Part shown: positions 34,155 through 43,895 of the stretch, in pieces
Layout of the letters: the number at the start of each line of letters is the position of its first letter
Position numbering within the stretch: position 1 is the first letter of the stretch
Assembly: GCA_024233865.1 (NCBI GenBank)
Contig: JACKPA010000001.1
Coordinates: 1,054,001-1,118,000, forward strand
Direction: 5' to 3'
DNA from: Leptospiraceae bacterium
GTDB taxonomy: Bacteria > Spirochaetota > Leptospiria > Leptospirales > Leptospiraceae
Length of the DNA: 64,000 bases
Notes under the pieces: generated by a model
Database searches by the model: none
Told to the model about the DNA's origin: nothing
What the model saw: the letters and a program-made list of their open reading frames with translations, nothing else
Translations under genes and position numbers: made by a program

Positions 34155-37100
34155 ATGGTAAAAAAAATCTTTTTTAGCTTGTGTATTTTGTTACTTTTTA
34201 CGAATACTTTGGAACAAACTATAGCAGAGAGTTCTAATATGACACAGAATAGTAAACAATCTTATACGCAGAATTGGGACGAAATCAAAAAACAAGAAAA
34301 CGCTGGACTTCCTAAATCTGCTTTGGAATTGGTAGACAAAGTCTTCCAAAACGCACAAACGGATAAAAACCCGTCTCAAATCATCAAAGCCATCATTCAT
34401 AAAATCAAATACATAGGACAAATGGAAGAAGAAGCGTTTGTCCTTGCAATAGAAGAACTCCAAAGCCAAGTTCAAAACGCAGACTCTTTTACCAAACCGA
34501 TTTTACACTCTATGCTTGGAGATATCTATTGGCAATACTACCAAAGCAACCGTTATTATATCAATCAAAGAACGGCTACGACCAACTTTAAACAAAGTGA
34601 TCTACGAACCTATAGTGCTACAAAGCTCATCGAAGAATGTATTTACCATTACACAGAATCAGTGAAAGACAAGGATTTTTTGCAAACCGTTTCGATTGAC
34701 GATTACGAGGAAATCCTAAATAGCGATCCTAAAATTACGCCAAACGGTCGAATTTTTCGCTATACGCTTCTGGATTTTGTAGGTCATAGAGCCGTTGACT
34801 TTTTTATGAACTCCGAACCGGACATCACCCGACCTGCCGAACAGTTTACTTTGAATCAGCCGGAATATTTTTCACAGGCAGAAGAATTTAGTAAGCTAAA
34901 AATCGAAACAAAAGACAATCTTTCTTACAAATACCACGCTTTGCAAATACTAAAGTCTCTTGTCGCTTTCCATTTGGCAGATAAAGTGCCGGATGCATTA
35001 GTAGACGTTGAATTAAAAAGACTGAACTTTGTGAAACAGTATTATACGGGTTTGGAAAGTGATAAACTCTACCTAAATGCGTTAGAAACCCTACAAAAAA
35101 AGGTTGGCGACATTCCGGTTAGTTCTCGCATTCAACACCAAATCGCTTCGTATTGGTACGGACAAGGATCCCAGTATGCTCCAAGCAACAAACAAACCTA
35201 CGGGCACCGAAAAGAACTTAAAAAAGCCTTTGCCTTGTGCGAGACTGCCCTTAAAAAGTTCCCTGATTCCATAGGAGCAGTCGATTGCAGGAGTTTACAA
35301 TCCAACATTCAAAACAAATCTCTGGACATTCGGATTGAAAAAATTAACATTCCGGGAAAACCGTTTCGAGCCTACGTTACCTACAAAAACACCGACCTAA
35401 TCTATTTCAAAATTTTACCCGTAGATCAAAAGTTGATGGAAAAGATAAAAACGGATTATGAAGAAGAGTATCAAAAAAATTATAACATCAACTACCAAGA
35501 ATTTGTTGTAAAACACTTCGCTCACCAAAAAGGTATTAAAGAATTTTCGGTATATCTATCTGGAACAAAAGACTTTCAAACTCATGCAATGGAAACGAAA
35601 ATTCCCGAATTACCTTTCGGACAGTATATCTTGCTTGCCAGTACCAATCGAAACTTTTATGGAGACAAGAGTCGAACTTGCTTTTCCTTTACATTGGTGA
35701 CAAACCTTGCCTATATTCATCATACGCTACCAGATAATTCTATGGAGTTTTTTGTTATCAACCGACAAACCAGTGAGCCATTGCCAAATGTGAAGGCAAA
35801 AGTTTATTTACAAGAATACAACTCCAGGAAATCAGGCTACGAAGTTATCCAAGACAACTCCTATTCAACCGATAAAAACGGATATTTCAAACATGCTTCC
35901 GATAAAAAGTACCGAAGCTTTTTTGTGGAATTGGAGCATAACAAAGATCGCTACGCTCCTGTTGATTATTATTTTCAATCCGGTTTGTACCGCAATACTC
36001 CCCTTTACCAAGGACAAAAGTACAAGCCCAAAAACGAAAAAAGGGTTTCGACCTTTTTGTTTACGGATAGGGCAATCTATCGTCCCGGACAGCAAATCTA
36101 CTTCAAAGGGATCGTTGTAGAATCTTCTGGTAAGGAAAATGCCATTCAAACGAATTACCCTGTCATTATCATTCTGTATGACGTAAACCACCAAGAAGTC
36201 GGAAAAATAGACGCTAAAACCAATGAATACGGTAGCTTTAGCGGAACTTTTACCGCGCCAACCAATGCACTTAAAGGGCAAATGCAACTCTATGCATCTA
36301 CGGATAACTATCATTCGATCCATGTTGAGGAATACAAAAGACCCAAATTTTTTGTGGAATTTGATCCGCTCACAGGTGCACCGCAGTTAGGAGACATGGT
36401 AAAAATTACGGGAAAGGGAAAAGCTTACTCTGGTGCAAATATTGACAACGCCAAAGTACAGTACCGGGTAAAACGAACAGCCAGGTTTCCTTATTGGTGG
36501 TTTTGTCGTTTTGGATTTTATCCTTCTTCTCCGGAGATGGAGATCGTAAGCGGCGAGACGACTACGGACGAAAAAGGTAGCTTTACGATTGATTTCAAGG
36601 CAATTCCCGATTTGTCCGTTCCACAAGAATCCAAACCCGTTTTTCACTACCAGGTATTGGTTGATATTACGGATGGAACGGGTGAAACTCGTAGTAGTAC
36701 TCTAACCGTTAATGCGGGTTATGCTTCTTTATTGGTCAAGTTAGAAACTCCTTCTACTCTGGAAATAGAAAAAGACTACCAACTAAAAATTCTAACTACG
36801 AACCTAAACCACGAGTTTGAACCAGCAAAGGGCTACATCCGCATCTATCGCTTGGAATCACCGGGCAGGGTTTTTCGACAAAGACTTTGGGGAAGTTCGG
36901 ACGTATTTCTTGTTAGACAGAAGGACTATTACAAAGATTTTCCCAATGATCCCTACAGAGAGGAACATCAATATACCAACTGGAAAAGAGGTGAGAGGGT
37001 TCTTTTGGAAAACTTTGATACTTCCAAAACAAAGGTCTTGGCACTGGCAAAAGACAGGAATTGGAAACAAGGTCGTTACATAGTTGAGATAGTAGCAAAG

Positions 37101-40100
37101 GATCAAAATGACAGAGAGACAAAAGAAGTCAGCTATGTCACCGTAACCAGTCAAAAGTCCAAGGAAATACCTTTCACAGAAGCATTCTGGTACAAACCCA
37201 ATAAAACCAAATTTGAACCGGGTGAAAAAGCATCCATTCAATTGGGAAGTTCTGAACCTATTCGTGTGTTGTATGAAGTGGGACAAAATAACAAAGTGAT
37301 TTCAAGAGAATGGAAAAGCCTAACGTCTCAAAGACAATCTATAGAAATTCCTATCCAAGAAGACCATAGAGGAAACCTTTGGGTAAATTTCACCTATATC
37401 GTTCATAACCGAGTTTATACCCATTCCCAAACTATAGAAGTTCCTTATACCAATAAGCAGTTAGACGTTTCTTTTGAAACATTCCGTAATAAATTGCAAC
37501 CTGGTGAAAAAGAAGAATGGAGGCTTAAAATTCGTGGACCTAAAGGTGAAAAGGTTGCCGCAGAAATGCTTGCCAGCCTGTATGATGCTTCTTTGGATGC
37601 CTTCCGTTCCAATGATTTCTATTTTTCAATCTATCCCAGTTATCACGCAAGTTCCATGTGGAGCAGCAACGGAGATTTTACAGCCCGTGGTTTTTCTACT
37701 TGGGAAAAAGACTGGAACGTGTATATATCCGGTTATGGTCTTTCTTATGATACCTTAAACTGGTTTGGAGTCTATCTATCTAATTTTCGAGGATTTTACC
37801 CTCATCATTTTTATCCACAAGGTGTTGGTTCTACTCGAAGACTTATGAAATCTGCCAGAAAAATGAAAGAAAAGTCAGCGGAAAGGGAAGAAGGAGACGC
37901 TGACGAAGAAGTAATGGCAATGGAAGACGCACCTTCCTCCCCACCTCCTCCACCGGCTGAAGCTCCAGCTGCAAAACCACAGGCAGCACTTGCTGGCAAA
38001 GACAGAGCTGCCGACAAAGCAGAGCCATCACCGGAAGAAGCCGGACCTGATTTGGCTGGAGTCAAGGCAAGAACCAATTTCAATGAAACCGCCTTTTTTT
38101 ATCCCCACTTGCAAACGGATTCTGATGGGTCTATAATCATACAATTTACGATTCCGGAAGCACTAACAAAGTGGAAAATGATCGGACTCACCCACACAAA
38201 GGACTTGATGTATGGTCTGACAAGCAACGAGTTGATTACCCAGAAGGAATTGATGGTGGTTCCTGGTGTACCACGCTTTTTTCGAGAAGGGGATGAAATC
38301 CACTTTTCGACCAAAGTTACCAACCTATCAGACAAAGAGCAAACCGGACAAGCAAAGTTAGAGCTATTTGACTCGGTAAGTATGAAACCCCTAACGGAAA
38401 CGGATAAAAATCCTTTGACCGAAAAGGCAATTCAAAACTTTACCGCAAAAGCAGGGCAAAGTACTTCCGTAAGTTGGAAACTCAAAATACCAGAAGGTGT
38501 TTCTGCCATAACCTATAGAGTGGTAGCAGTTGCCGGGCAGTTTTCAGATGGTGAAGAAATGGCAATTCCTGTGCTTACCAATAGGATGTTGGTAACGGAA
38601 TCAATTCCTTTACACCACAGAGGTAACAAACCTAAAACCTTTACCCTTGACAAACTATTGAAAAATAGCTCAACCACTCTAAAACACCACAAACTGACTC
38701 TGGAGTATACCGCCAACCCTGCTTGGTATGCAATTCAGGCTCTGCCATACATAATGGAATATCCCTACGAATGTGCAGAACAAGTTTTTAGCCGTTATTA
38801 TGCCAATAGCTTGGCTACTCACATTGCCAACTCCAGCCCTAAGATCAAAAAAGTGTTTGATGAATGGAAAAGCCTAAAGTCAGGGAATAAAGAAGCATTC
38901 TATTCCAATTTGGAAAAAAATCAAGAATTAAAGTCTCTTCTGTTAGAAGAAACTCCTTGGGTTTTACAAGCAGAAGAAGAGTCCGAGAGAAAAAAGAGGA
39001 TTGGTATTCTCTTTGATTTGAATCGAATGTCTGGTGAACTGGAACGCGCTTTGGAAAAACTTCGCAAAACGCAAGGTGGAAACGGAGGTTTCCCTTGGTT
39101 TGCGGGTATGCCAGAAGATAGGTACATAAGCCAACACATCGCGTCGGGTATGGGACACCTAGATCATCTTGGAATAAAGTCCATCCGAGAAAACAAAAAA
39201 GTTTGGCAGATGATAGAGAAATTGGTGGGTTACCTTGACAGCAAGCTACGTGACGACTACGAAAATTTGTTACGATTAGAGGGAAGAGACAAATACAATC
39301 TATCCGAGCAATACATCGGGTATATTCAAATTCACTATTTGTACATGAGGAGTTTCTTTGCCAAAGACTTCCCCATTGCGGAGGAAAACAGGGAAGCTTT
39401 TGAATACTACAAATGGCAGGCAAAAACCTACTGGACTAAATTCCTAAATCAAAAAATGCTCACCGGTATGATTGCTCTCAGCCTCAAACGCTTAGGTGAA
39501 GAAACTGACCCGGACTACCAAGAAAAGCTAAAAACTCACAAATTAACTGATTTTGCAGGACATGATACTCCGCAAAAGGTCATTGATTCTTTGAATGAAC
39601 ACGCTCTACATTCGGAAGAAATGGGTATGTACTGGAAAGCGGATCCTGGCTTTCATTGGTACCAATTACCCGTAGAAACCCAAAGTTTGTTAATTGAAGT
39701 CTACCAGGAAATTACGGGTGACTTGCAACTCGTGAATGACCTGAGAACTTGGCTACTCAAACAAAAACAGACAACGGATTGGAAAACAACCAAAGCTACT
39801 TCAGAAGCTATTTATGCCCTACTTCTAAAAGGTGATGACTGGCTGGCAACGGAACCACAGATTAAAATTGAATTGGGTAACACACTGATTGAACCGGCTA
39901 AAGACAAAAATCTGCAAAAAGAATCCGGAACAGGATATTTTAAGCTTTCTTATCCTGGTGATCAAGTTACAAATGCAATGGGTAAGGTATCCATTATACC
40001 AATTCAAGAAAACAAAATTTTACCTCCGTCTTGGGGTGGTTTGTATTGGCAGTATTTTGAGCAGTTGGATAAAATAACTCCTCACGCAACTCCTTTGAAT

Positions 40101-40514
40101 TTACAAAAGCAACTGTTCTTGCAAAAAAATTCTCCTACCGGACCAGTTCTAACTCCTGTTACTTCGGAAGAACAACTTTTGCCAGGAGATTTGCTAAAAG
40201 TTAGAATTGAATTGCGTGTAGATAGAGATATGGAGTATGTTCATCTAAAGGACATGCGCGCGTCTGGTTTTGAGCCGATCAATGTTCTTTCTAGCTACAA
40301 ATGGCAAGAAGGATTAGGCTACTATGAAAGCACAGGAGACGCAGCAACCAACTTCTTTATCAGCTATCTTCCCAAAGGCACTTACGTTTTTGAGTATCCG
40401 TTACGAGTGACTCATAAAGGTGACTTTTCCAATGGAGTTACAACGATCCAGTGTATGTATGCACCAGAGTTTAGCAGTCATTCGGAAGGGATTCGGGTGA
40501 AGGTTGGAGAATAG
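34155..40514 (+). CDS. Bacterial alpha-2-macroglobulin with thioester
   Basis: 2119 residues with AGGAGAAG before ATG 34155 and a Sec signal (MVKKIFFSLCILLLF, cleaved near residue 25; no lipobox Cys). Macroglobulin domains follow; the MG2/MG3 hallmark FLFTDRAIYRPGQQIYFKG is near residue 633. A bait-like Pro/Ala/Glu-rich insert lies at about 1248-1304 (SSPPPPPAEAPAAKPQ). The alpha-2-macroglobulin core NFNETAFFYPHLQTDSDGS comes next. The thioester PYECAEQ is at Cys1540-Gln1543, followed by the alpha/alpha toroid. Such proteins trap attacking proteases in the periplasm. The usual partner, penicillin-binding protein 1C, is not adjacent. Confidence 0.92.
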   Translation: MVKKIFFSLCILLLFTNTLEQTIAESSNMTQNSKQSYTQNWDEIKKQENAGLPKSALELVDKVFQNAQTDKNPSQIIKAIIHKIKYIGQMEEEAFVLAIEELQSQVQNADSFTKPILHSMLGDIYWQYYQSNRYYINQRTATTNFKQSDLRTYSATKLIEECIYHYTESVKDKDFLQTVSIDDYEEILNSDPKITPNGRIFRYTLLDFVGHRAVDFFMNSEPDITRPAEQFTLNQPEYFSQAEEFSKLKIETKDNLSYKYHALQILKSLVAFHLADKVPDALVDVELKRLNFVKQYYTGLESDKLYLNALETLQKKVGDIPVSSRIQHQIASYWYGQGSQYAPSNKQTYGHRKELKKAFALCETALKKFPDSIGAVDCRSLQSNIQNKSLDIRIEKINIPGKPFRAYVTYKNTDLIYFKILPVDQKLMEKIKTDYEEEYQKNYNINYQEFVVKHFAHQKGIKEFSVYLSGTKDFQTHAMETKIPELPFGQYILLASTNRNFYGDKSRTCFSFTLVTNLAYIHHTLPDNSMEFFVINRQTSEPLPNVKAKVYLQEYNSRKSGYEVIQDNSYSTDKNGYFKHASDKKYRSFFVELEHNKDRYAPVDYYFQSGLYRNTPLYQGQKYKPKNEKRVSTFLFTDRAIYRPGQQIYFKGIVVESSGKENAIQTNYPVIIILYDVNHQEVGKIDAKTNEYGSFSGTFTAPTNALKGQMQLYASTDNYHSIHVEEYKRPKFFVEFDPLTGAPQLGDMVKITGKGKAYSGANIDNAKVQYRVKRTARFPYWWFCRFGFYPSSPEMEIVSGETTTDEKGSFTIDFKAIPDLSVPQESKPVFHYQVLVDITDGTGETRSSTLTVNAGYASLLVKLETPSTLEIEKDYQLKILTTNLNHEFEPAKGYIRIYRLESPGRVFRQRLWGSSDVFLVRQKDYYKDFPNDPYREEHQYTNWKRGERVLLENFDTSKTKVLALAKDRNWKQGRYIVEIVAKDQNDRETKEVSYVTVTSQKSKEIPFTEAFWYKPNKTKFEPGEKASIQLGSSEPIRVLYEVGQNNKVISREWKSLTSQRQSIEIPIQEDHRGNLWVNFTYIVHNRVYTHSQTIEVPYTNKQLDVSFETFRNKLQPGEKEEWRLKIRGPKGEKVAAEMLASLYDASLDAFRSNDFYFSIYPSYHASSMWSSNGDFTARGFSTWEKDWNVYISGYGLSYDTLNWFGVYLSNFRGFYPHHFYPQGVGSTRRLMKSARKMKEKSAEREEGDADEEVMAMEDAPSSPPPPPAEAPAAKPQAALAGKDRAADKAEPSPEEAGPDLAGVKARTNFNETAFFYPHLQTDSDGSIIIQFTIPEALTKWKMIGLTHTKDLMYGLTSNELITQKELMVVPGVPRFFREGDEIHFSTKVTNLSDKEQTGQAKLELFDSVSMKPLTETDKNPLTEKAIQNFTAKAGQSTSVSWKLKIPEGVSAITYRVVAVAGQFSDGEEMAIPVLTNRMLVTESIPLHHRGNKPKTFTLDKLLKNSSTTLKHHKLTLEYTANPAWYAIQALPYIMEYPYECAEQVFSRYYANSLATHIANSSPKIKKVFDEWKSLKSGNKEAFYSNLEKNQELKSLLLEETPWVLQAEEESERKKRIGILFDLNRMSGELERALEKLRKTQGGNGGFPWFAGMPEDRYISQHIASGMGHLDHLGIKSIRENKKVWQMIEKLVGYLDSKLRDDYENLLRLEGRDKYNLSEQYIGYIQIHYLYMRSFFAKDFPIAEENREAFEYYKWQAKTYWTKFLNQKMLTGMIALSLKRLGEETDPDYQEKLKTHKLTDFAGHDTPQKVIDSLNEHALHSEEMGMYWKADPGFHWYQLPVETQSLLIEVYQEITGDLQLVNDLRTWLLKQKQTTDWKTTKATSEAIYALLLKGDDWLATEPQIKIELGNTLIEPAKDKNLQKESGTGYFKLSYPGDQVTNAMGKVSIIPIQENKILPPSWGGLYWQYFEQLDKITPHATPLNLQKQLFLQKNSPTGPVLTPVTSEEQLLPGDLLKVRIELRVDRDMEYVHLKDMRASGFEPINVLSSYKWQEGLGYYESTGDAATNFFISYLPKGTYVFEYPLRVTHKGDFSNGVTTIQCMYAPEFSSHSEGIRVKVGE

Positions 40515-40523
40515 ACGATAGTT

Positions 40524-40550
40524 ACCCACAGACTAAACTGTGGGTAACCA
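40524..40550. terminator. Hairpin after the alpha-2-macroglobulin gene
   Basis: GTTACCCACAG and CTGTGGGTAAC form a perfect 11-bp stem with a 5- to 6-base loop, ten bases after the stop codon. There is no T-run, so termination is plausible only in part; RNA stability is an alternative. Confidence 0.55.
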
Positions 40551-40575
40551 AAGGTATAAAAAACTTATGACGATG

Positions 40576-40773
40576 TTATCGTTTAGGTTGTTCCTTAACA
40601 GGAGCAGCTTTTTTAGGTTGTTCCTTCGCTGGAGCAGCTTTTTTAGGTTGTTCTTTAGCTGGAGCAACTTTTTTAGGTTGTTCTTTAACAGGAGCAACTT
40701 TTTTATCGCCTGCAAAAGACGCTACGGTTAAGCCAAAAAAAAGAGTTAAAAACAAAACTCCTAATTTATTCAT
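40576..40773 (-). CDS. Small secreted Lys/Pro/Ala repeat protein
   Basis: 65 residues. Signal peptide MNKLGVLFLTLFFGLTVAS (cut after SFA) followed by GDKK and four 10-residue repeats of the type V/A-A-P-V/A-K-E-Q-P-K-K. The DNA repeats are 30 bp and about 90% identical. The mature protein would be a short, highly basic, extended peptide. The repeat number could vary between strains. Confidence 0.65.
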   Translation of the reverse strand: MNKLGVLFLTLFFGLTVASFAGDKKVAPVKEQPKKVAPAKEQPKKAAPAKEQPKKAAPVKEQPKR

Positions 40774-40946
40774 ATAATTTGTCCCTCAAACTTATTAGTT
40801 TAAATTTATCTTCCTCTATGAGGAGATACTGAAATGAAGAGAAATTCTTAAGCACATAATAAGTCAATTACTTAATAAAATTTGAAAAAATATTTTAGCA
40901 GATTTTTAATTATTTTTTTAAGGTTGGTCGTTATTTTGTTACTGTT

Positions 40947-40970
40947 GCAGGTTGGAAGCCTGTAGTACTT
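40947..40970. repeat. Partial copy of the GGCTTCCAGCC repeat
   Basis: GCAGGTTGGAAGCCTGTAGT plus ACTT is the reverse complement of the first hairpin at 5492-5543, with one change in the arm. It sits immediately after the stop codon side of a minus-strand lipoprotein gene. Confidence 0.5.
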
Positions 40971-40971
40971 T

Positions 40972-41328
40972 TTATTCTATGCAATAACCTTCTAAATGAA
41001 GCTTGTTTTTCCAAGAAAGAAAGCCATGACTAGTGCTATACCTTGAACTTATAAAATGGATATTGCCCTTTTCGCACTGACTTCTTAATTTTTCAACTGC
41101 TTCGTCTACGTAGTTCGTGTCAAATATAAACCCTAAAACAGTAAATTGTTCTGAGTCGGAACTGACCTGTTTCATACTTGTGACTGATATAGGCTTTTCA
41201 ATATCTCCGGCAGCATACATGTGAACACTGTGAGTACAAGAAAAAATCATTAAACAAACAGGCAAAAAGCACAACACTCTTTTCAGAGAAGAACTAATTT
41301 TGGTGAACATTTGGCAACACGTATTCAT
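40972..41328 (-). CDS. Small lipoprotein of a four-gene paralogous cluster (1)
   Basis: 118 residues from ATG 41326-41328, which overlaps the stop of the gene upstream (ATGA). Signal and lipobox: FLPVCLMIFSC. The C-terminal half has the cluster pattern: a helix with LRSQCEKGNIHFISSRYSTS and the ending LEGYCIE. The pair of Cys (SQC and GYC) recurs in the next two genes and could form a disulphide. It resembles small TRL/Bor-like spirochaete lipoproteins. The role is unknown. Confidence 0.65.
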   Translation of the reverse strand: MNTCCQMFTKISSSLKRVLCFLPVCLMIFSCTHSVHMYAAGDIEKPISVTSMKQVSSDSEQFTVLGFIFDTNYVDEAVEKLRSQCEKGNIHFISSRYSTSHGFLSWKNKLHLEGYCIE

Positions 41329-41621
41329 TTTATACAATATCCGCTTGACTTTACTTTCATGACATACCAAAGAAAGTAGCTATAATGCTCATACTTTGTT
41401 ACCAACCCGGTAATTTTCCCACTTGGGCACTGAGAAATCAATTTTTCCGGCAATTCATTTAAAAAGTCGTTATTAAAATTGAAGGCTAAGATTACCGTTT
41501 TAGAAACTTCTGCTTCTATTTTGTTATTCCTGTCTGCCGGTTGTGGAGTAATAGACACACTATGCAGAAATGCACATTGATAAAATACAAGTAAAAATAT
41601 AACAAACAAAGATTTTTTCAT
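41325..41621 (-). CDS. Small exported protein of the paralogous cluster (2)
   Basis: 98 residues. Signal MKKSLFVIFLLVFYQC; the -1 residue of the possible lipobox is Gln, so lipidation is doubtful. The shared core is ELPEKLISQCPSGKITGLVT and the ending SSGYCIK. It overlaps the downstream gene by 4 nt and starts 1 bp before the end of the next upstream gene. Confidence 0.65.
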   Translation of the reverse strand: MKKSLFVIFLLVFYQCAFLHSVSITPQPADRNNKIEAEVSKTVILAFNFNNDFLNELPEKLISQCPSGKITGLVTKYEHYSYFLWYVMKVKSSGYCIK

Positions 41622-42056
41622 TTAATCCTCAATACAATAGCCTACAATTTTTCCGATTTCACCGCTGACTACAGGATAAACGGCAACTTCTCGAATGGAC
41701 ATCAAACCGGTTATATTGCCAGATGGGCACTTTTTCAAAATTTCACCTGCAAGGCTGTCCAAATAAGTATCAGAATAAGTCTGCCTTCCGGTTCTTGGTC
41801 CCATATTAGACAACTCATAAATAAGGGCAATTATTTTTAAGGCATCGGACTGATTAGACTTAATACTCTTGGTTGCCTTTAAGCCTTTGTCTGCGATAAT
41901 GATACCTTCCGATACGGTTATCCCAAGATGGCTTTTCATAATTTCAAAGCGTTTTAACTTCCCTTTGCTGGAATCAATTTCACCCATCTGGACTCTGTAC
42001 AATACAGCACAAGACGTGAATAAGAAAAGAATAGACAATTTAAATAGAATTTTCAT
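41622..42056 (-). CDS. Small lipoprotein of the paralogous cluster (3)
   Basis: 144 residues from ATG 42054-42056. Signal MKILFKLSILFLFTSC with good lipobox FTSC. An insert of about 60 residues precedes the shared core LAGEILKKCPSGNITGLMSI and the ending IGKIVGYCIED. It is the longest member and probably the first gene of a three-gene overlapping transcript. Confidence 0.7.
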   Translation of the reverse strand: MKILFKLSILFLFTSCAVLYRVQMGEIDSSKGKLKRFEIMKSHLGITVSEGIIIADKGLKATKSIKSNQSDALKIIALIYELSNMGPRTGRQTYSDTYLDSLAGEILKKCPSGNITGLMSIREVAVYPVVSGEIGKIVGYCIED

Positions 42057-42149
42057 TAGAAGCACCGTTTATAACTTTGGCTATTTTATAATGTTGTCAA
42101 TCACTTAATTTTTGTGCAACTTACTACCCTCTTCCTTACAAAAGAAGAA

Positions 42150-42515
42150 TTAATAAATTTCACCTACAATTTCAGTGCTTACAGGTGTAAAAATTAAAGA
42201 AAGCGGGAAATAAACCAAATAGTATTTATAAGTTTCCTTTTGTATAATTTGCATTCTTTTCGCGCCATTTTTTTTAGCTGCCTTAGAAAACTCCTCAATG
42301 GTTTTCTCAAATTTAGCATCATTAAGGAGGGGAAAAATTCCAAAAAGATGAAGCCCTACCTTTGATGTAATTTGGTAGTGTTTTGGTGAGCCTTGGCGTG
42401 TTGGTATGTTTTGGAAATTCTGTCTTTTTACATAAGAAGTCGATGTGCAATTTGCAAAAAACAAAATCGAAGGCAGTAAACTTGCAAAAATATATCTTTT
42501 TTTTATCATATTCAT
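42150..42515 (-). CDS. Small lipoprotein, more distant cluster member (4)
   Basis: 121 residues. Signal MNMIKKRYIFASLLPSILFF then ANC. The mature chain carries KVGLHLFGIFPLLNDAKFEK and FSKAAKKNGAKRMQIIQKET and ends in VGEIY. The core resembles the other three in order (helix, strand, hydrophobic strand) but lacks the paired Cys. It resembles TRL-like proteins. Confidence 0.65.
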   Translation of the reverse strand: MNMIKKRYIFASLLPSILFFANCTSTSYVKRQNFQNIPTRQGSPKHYQITSKVGLHLFGIFPLLNDAKFEKTIEEFSKAAKKNGAKRMQIIQKETYKYYLVYFPLSLIFTPVSTEIVGEIY

Positions 42516-42661
42516 AATCCTTCTTTCGGTATTTTTTAGTAAGGGGACTTGTGTAAAAAGCCGATTTTGCTACCTTCAACTTAGCTCAGTGCGTCGCTAT
42601 GAACGCTTTTCTGACCTATTAGACAAGCCCCACACAGTTCTCTCATTCGCATACACTAACT

Positions 42662-43069
42662 TTAGGCTGATTTTGGCAAGTAAGAAACTTCTATTGGTCT
42701 TTTTCTGGATAAATCCATCATAAACCAAAACGTTTTTCCATTACAAACCAATAAATTATCCGACTTTCGGATCAGTTTTTGATGAAAGCAGGCTCTAAAT
42801 TTATTTAAGAATTCTAATTTTGATTCCACAATAACCGTATCCGGATGCTTCAATTCGTTTTTATATTCTATTTCGATCTTTGTTATAACAGGACCTATAT
42901 TCGATTTTCGTAGTTCCGGAAAATCATAGCCTTTTTTCGTCATAGCTTGAATTCTCGCTTCGTCAAGATACGATTGGTAAATTTTGTTGTTTACATGACC
43001 GTTTGAATCCATTTCATCCCATCTAACAGGAATTTCGCAGGTATGAATTGCCTCATTGTTTGTAGTCAT
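42662..43069 (-). CDS. Acyl-CoA thioesterase, 4HBT hotdog family
   Basis: 135 residues. The hotdog-fold signature VRWDEMDSNGHVNNKIYQSY has the catalytic Asp and the GHVNN stretch of the 4-hydroxybenzoyl-CoA thioesterase group. The rest fits (GPVITKIEIEYKNELKHPD, VCNGKTFWFMMDL). It should hydrolyse an acyl-CoA in the cytoplasm. Its start overlaps the stop of the TetR gene (ATGA), so it is probably under that regulator's control. Confidence 0.88.
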   Translation of the reverse strand: MTTNNEAIHTCEIPVRWDEMDSNGHVNNKIYQSYLDEARIQAMTKKGYDFPELRKSNIGPVITKIEIEYKNELKHPDTVIVESKLEFLNKFRACFHQKLIRKSDNLLVCNGKTFWFMMDLSRKRPIEVSYLPKSA

Positions 43070-43716
43070 TTTTGTTCTCCTTGGGTAATAAAAATTGTTT
43101 CTAAAATATGTTTGAATGCAAAAATAGGTTGTAGATTGTTTCGAGCTTTGGCTATTATCAGAGCACCACGCCAGCTATTTTCTAAAAATTCTGCCAATTG
43201 AATTGGATCTGCATTCGGAAGAATCTGGTTCAAAACTTTGGCTTCTTGCAAACAATCCTCCAAAGGTTTTTTGATTTTATCCAGGGATGCCTCCAGCAAT
43301 TTTCCTAAATCAGAGCTACCAACTCCAACTTCTTGAGATAAAATATTTAATAGGCAACTCATTTTTTTTTCAATTTGCTCTTGAGTTTGATCAATTCGAG
43401 ACTGGTAAAACTTCTTTATGCGTTCAATCGGATTTATGTTTTGGTTATTCAGAATTTGAGAACTTTGTTGGACTGCTCCTATCGTATACAATTCAATTGC
43501 AGCCAAAATATAGTCCTCTTTATTTTGAAAATAATTAAAAAAAGAGCCTTTGGGCATTCCGGCTTCATCAGCTAATTCTTTAATACCAGTAGCATGATAA
43601 CCTTTTAATTGAATTAAGTGATAGGTTTTGTTTAGAATTTCCTTTCGTTTCGTTTCTCGCTTTTTCATAACCTTATTCATAAATACATTAATACGACCAG
43701 TTGGTTTATTTTGCAA
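43066..43716 (-). CDS. TetR family transcriptional regulator
   Basis: 216 residues (or 204 from ATG 43680). The N-terminal HTH is typical: RKEILNKTYHLIQLKGYHAT, GIKELADEAGMPKGSFFNYF and NKEDYI. The C-terminal helical ligand-binding region is not diagnostic; the overlap with the thioesterase suggests an acyl-CoA-related ligand. It probably represses its own two-gene operon. Confidence 0.88.
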   Translation of the reverse strand: MQNKPTGRINVFMNKVMKKRETKRKEILNKTYHLIQLKGYHATGIKELADEAGMPKGSFFNYFQNKEDYILAAIELYTIGAVQQSSQILNNQNINPIERIKKFYQSRIDQTQEQIEKKMSCLLNILSQEVGVGSSDLGKLLEASLDKIKKPLEDCLQEAKVLNQILPNADPIQLAEFLENSWRGALIIAKARNNLQPIFAFKHILETIFITQGEQK

Positions 43717-43875
43717 GTATTTTTTTTAAATTTTTTTAGTCTAATAGGCTAACTAATTAAGATTAAATCTCAATTATTAGAAAAAGATATATTTTAGTTT
43801 GTTTTATTTATAGTAGATAATAAAAAAATTGTATTGGAGTGAGGGGTCACGATGCTTAGAAAAATTACAATTCTG

Positions 43876-43882
43876 TTATTAA
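43876..43882. repeat. Target site duplication, left copy
   Basis: TTATTAA directly before the IS left end; identical to 44857-44863. Confidence 0.85.
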
Positions 43883-43895
43883 TGCCAATCAAGAG

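Noticed and set aside
37811..38083. Ala/Ser-rich minus-strand frame opposite the alpha-2-macroglobulin insert
   Set aside because: Its composition is a by-product of the Pro/Ala/Glu-rich insert on the other strand.
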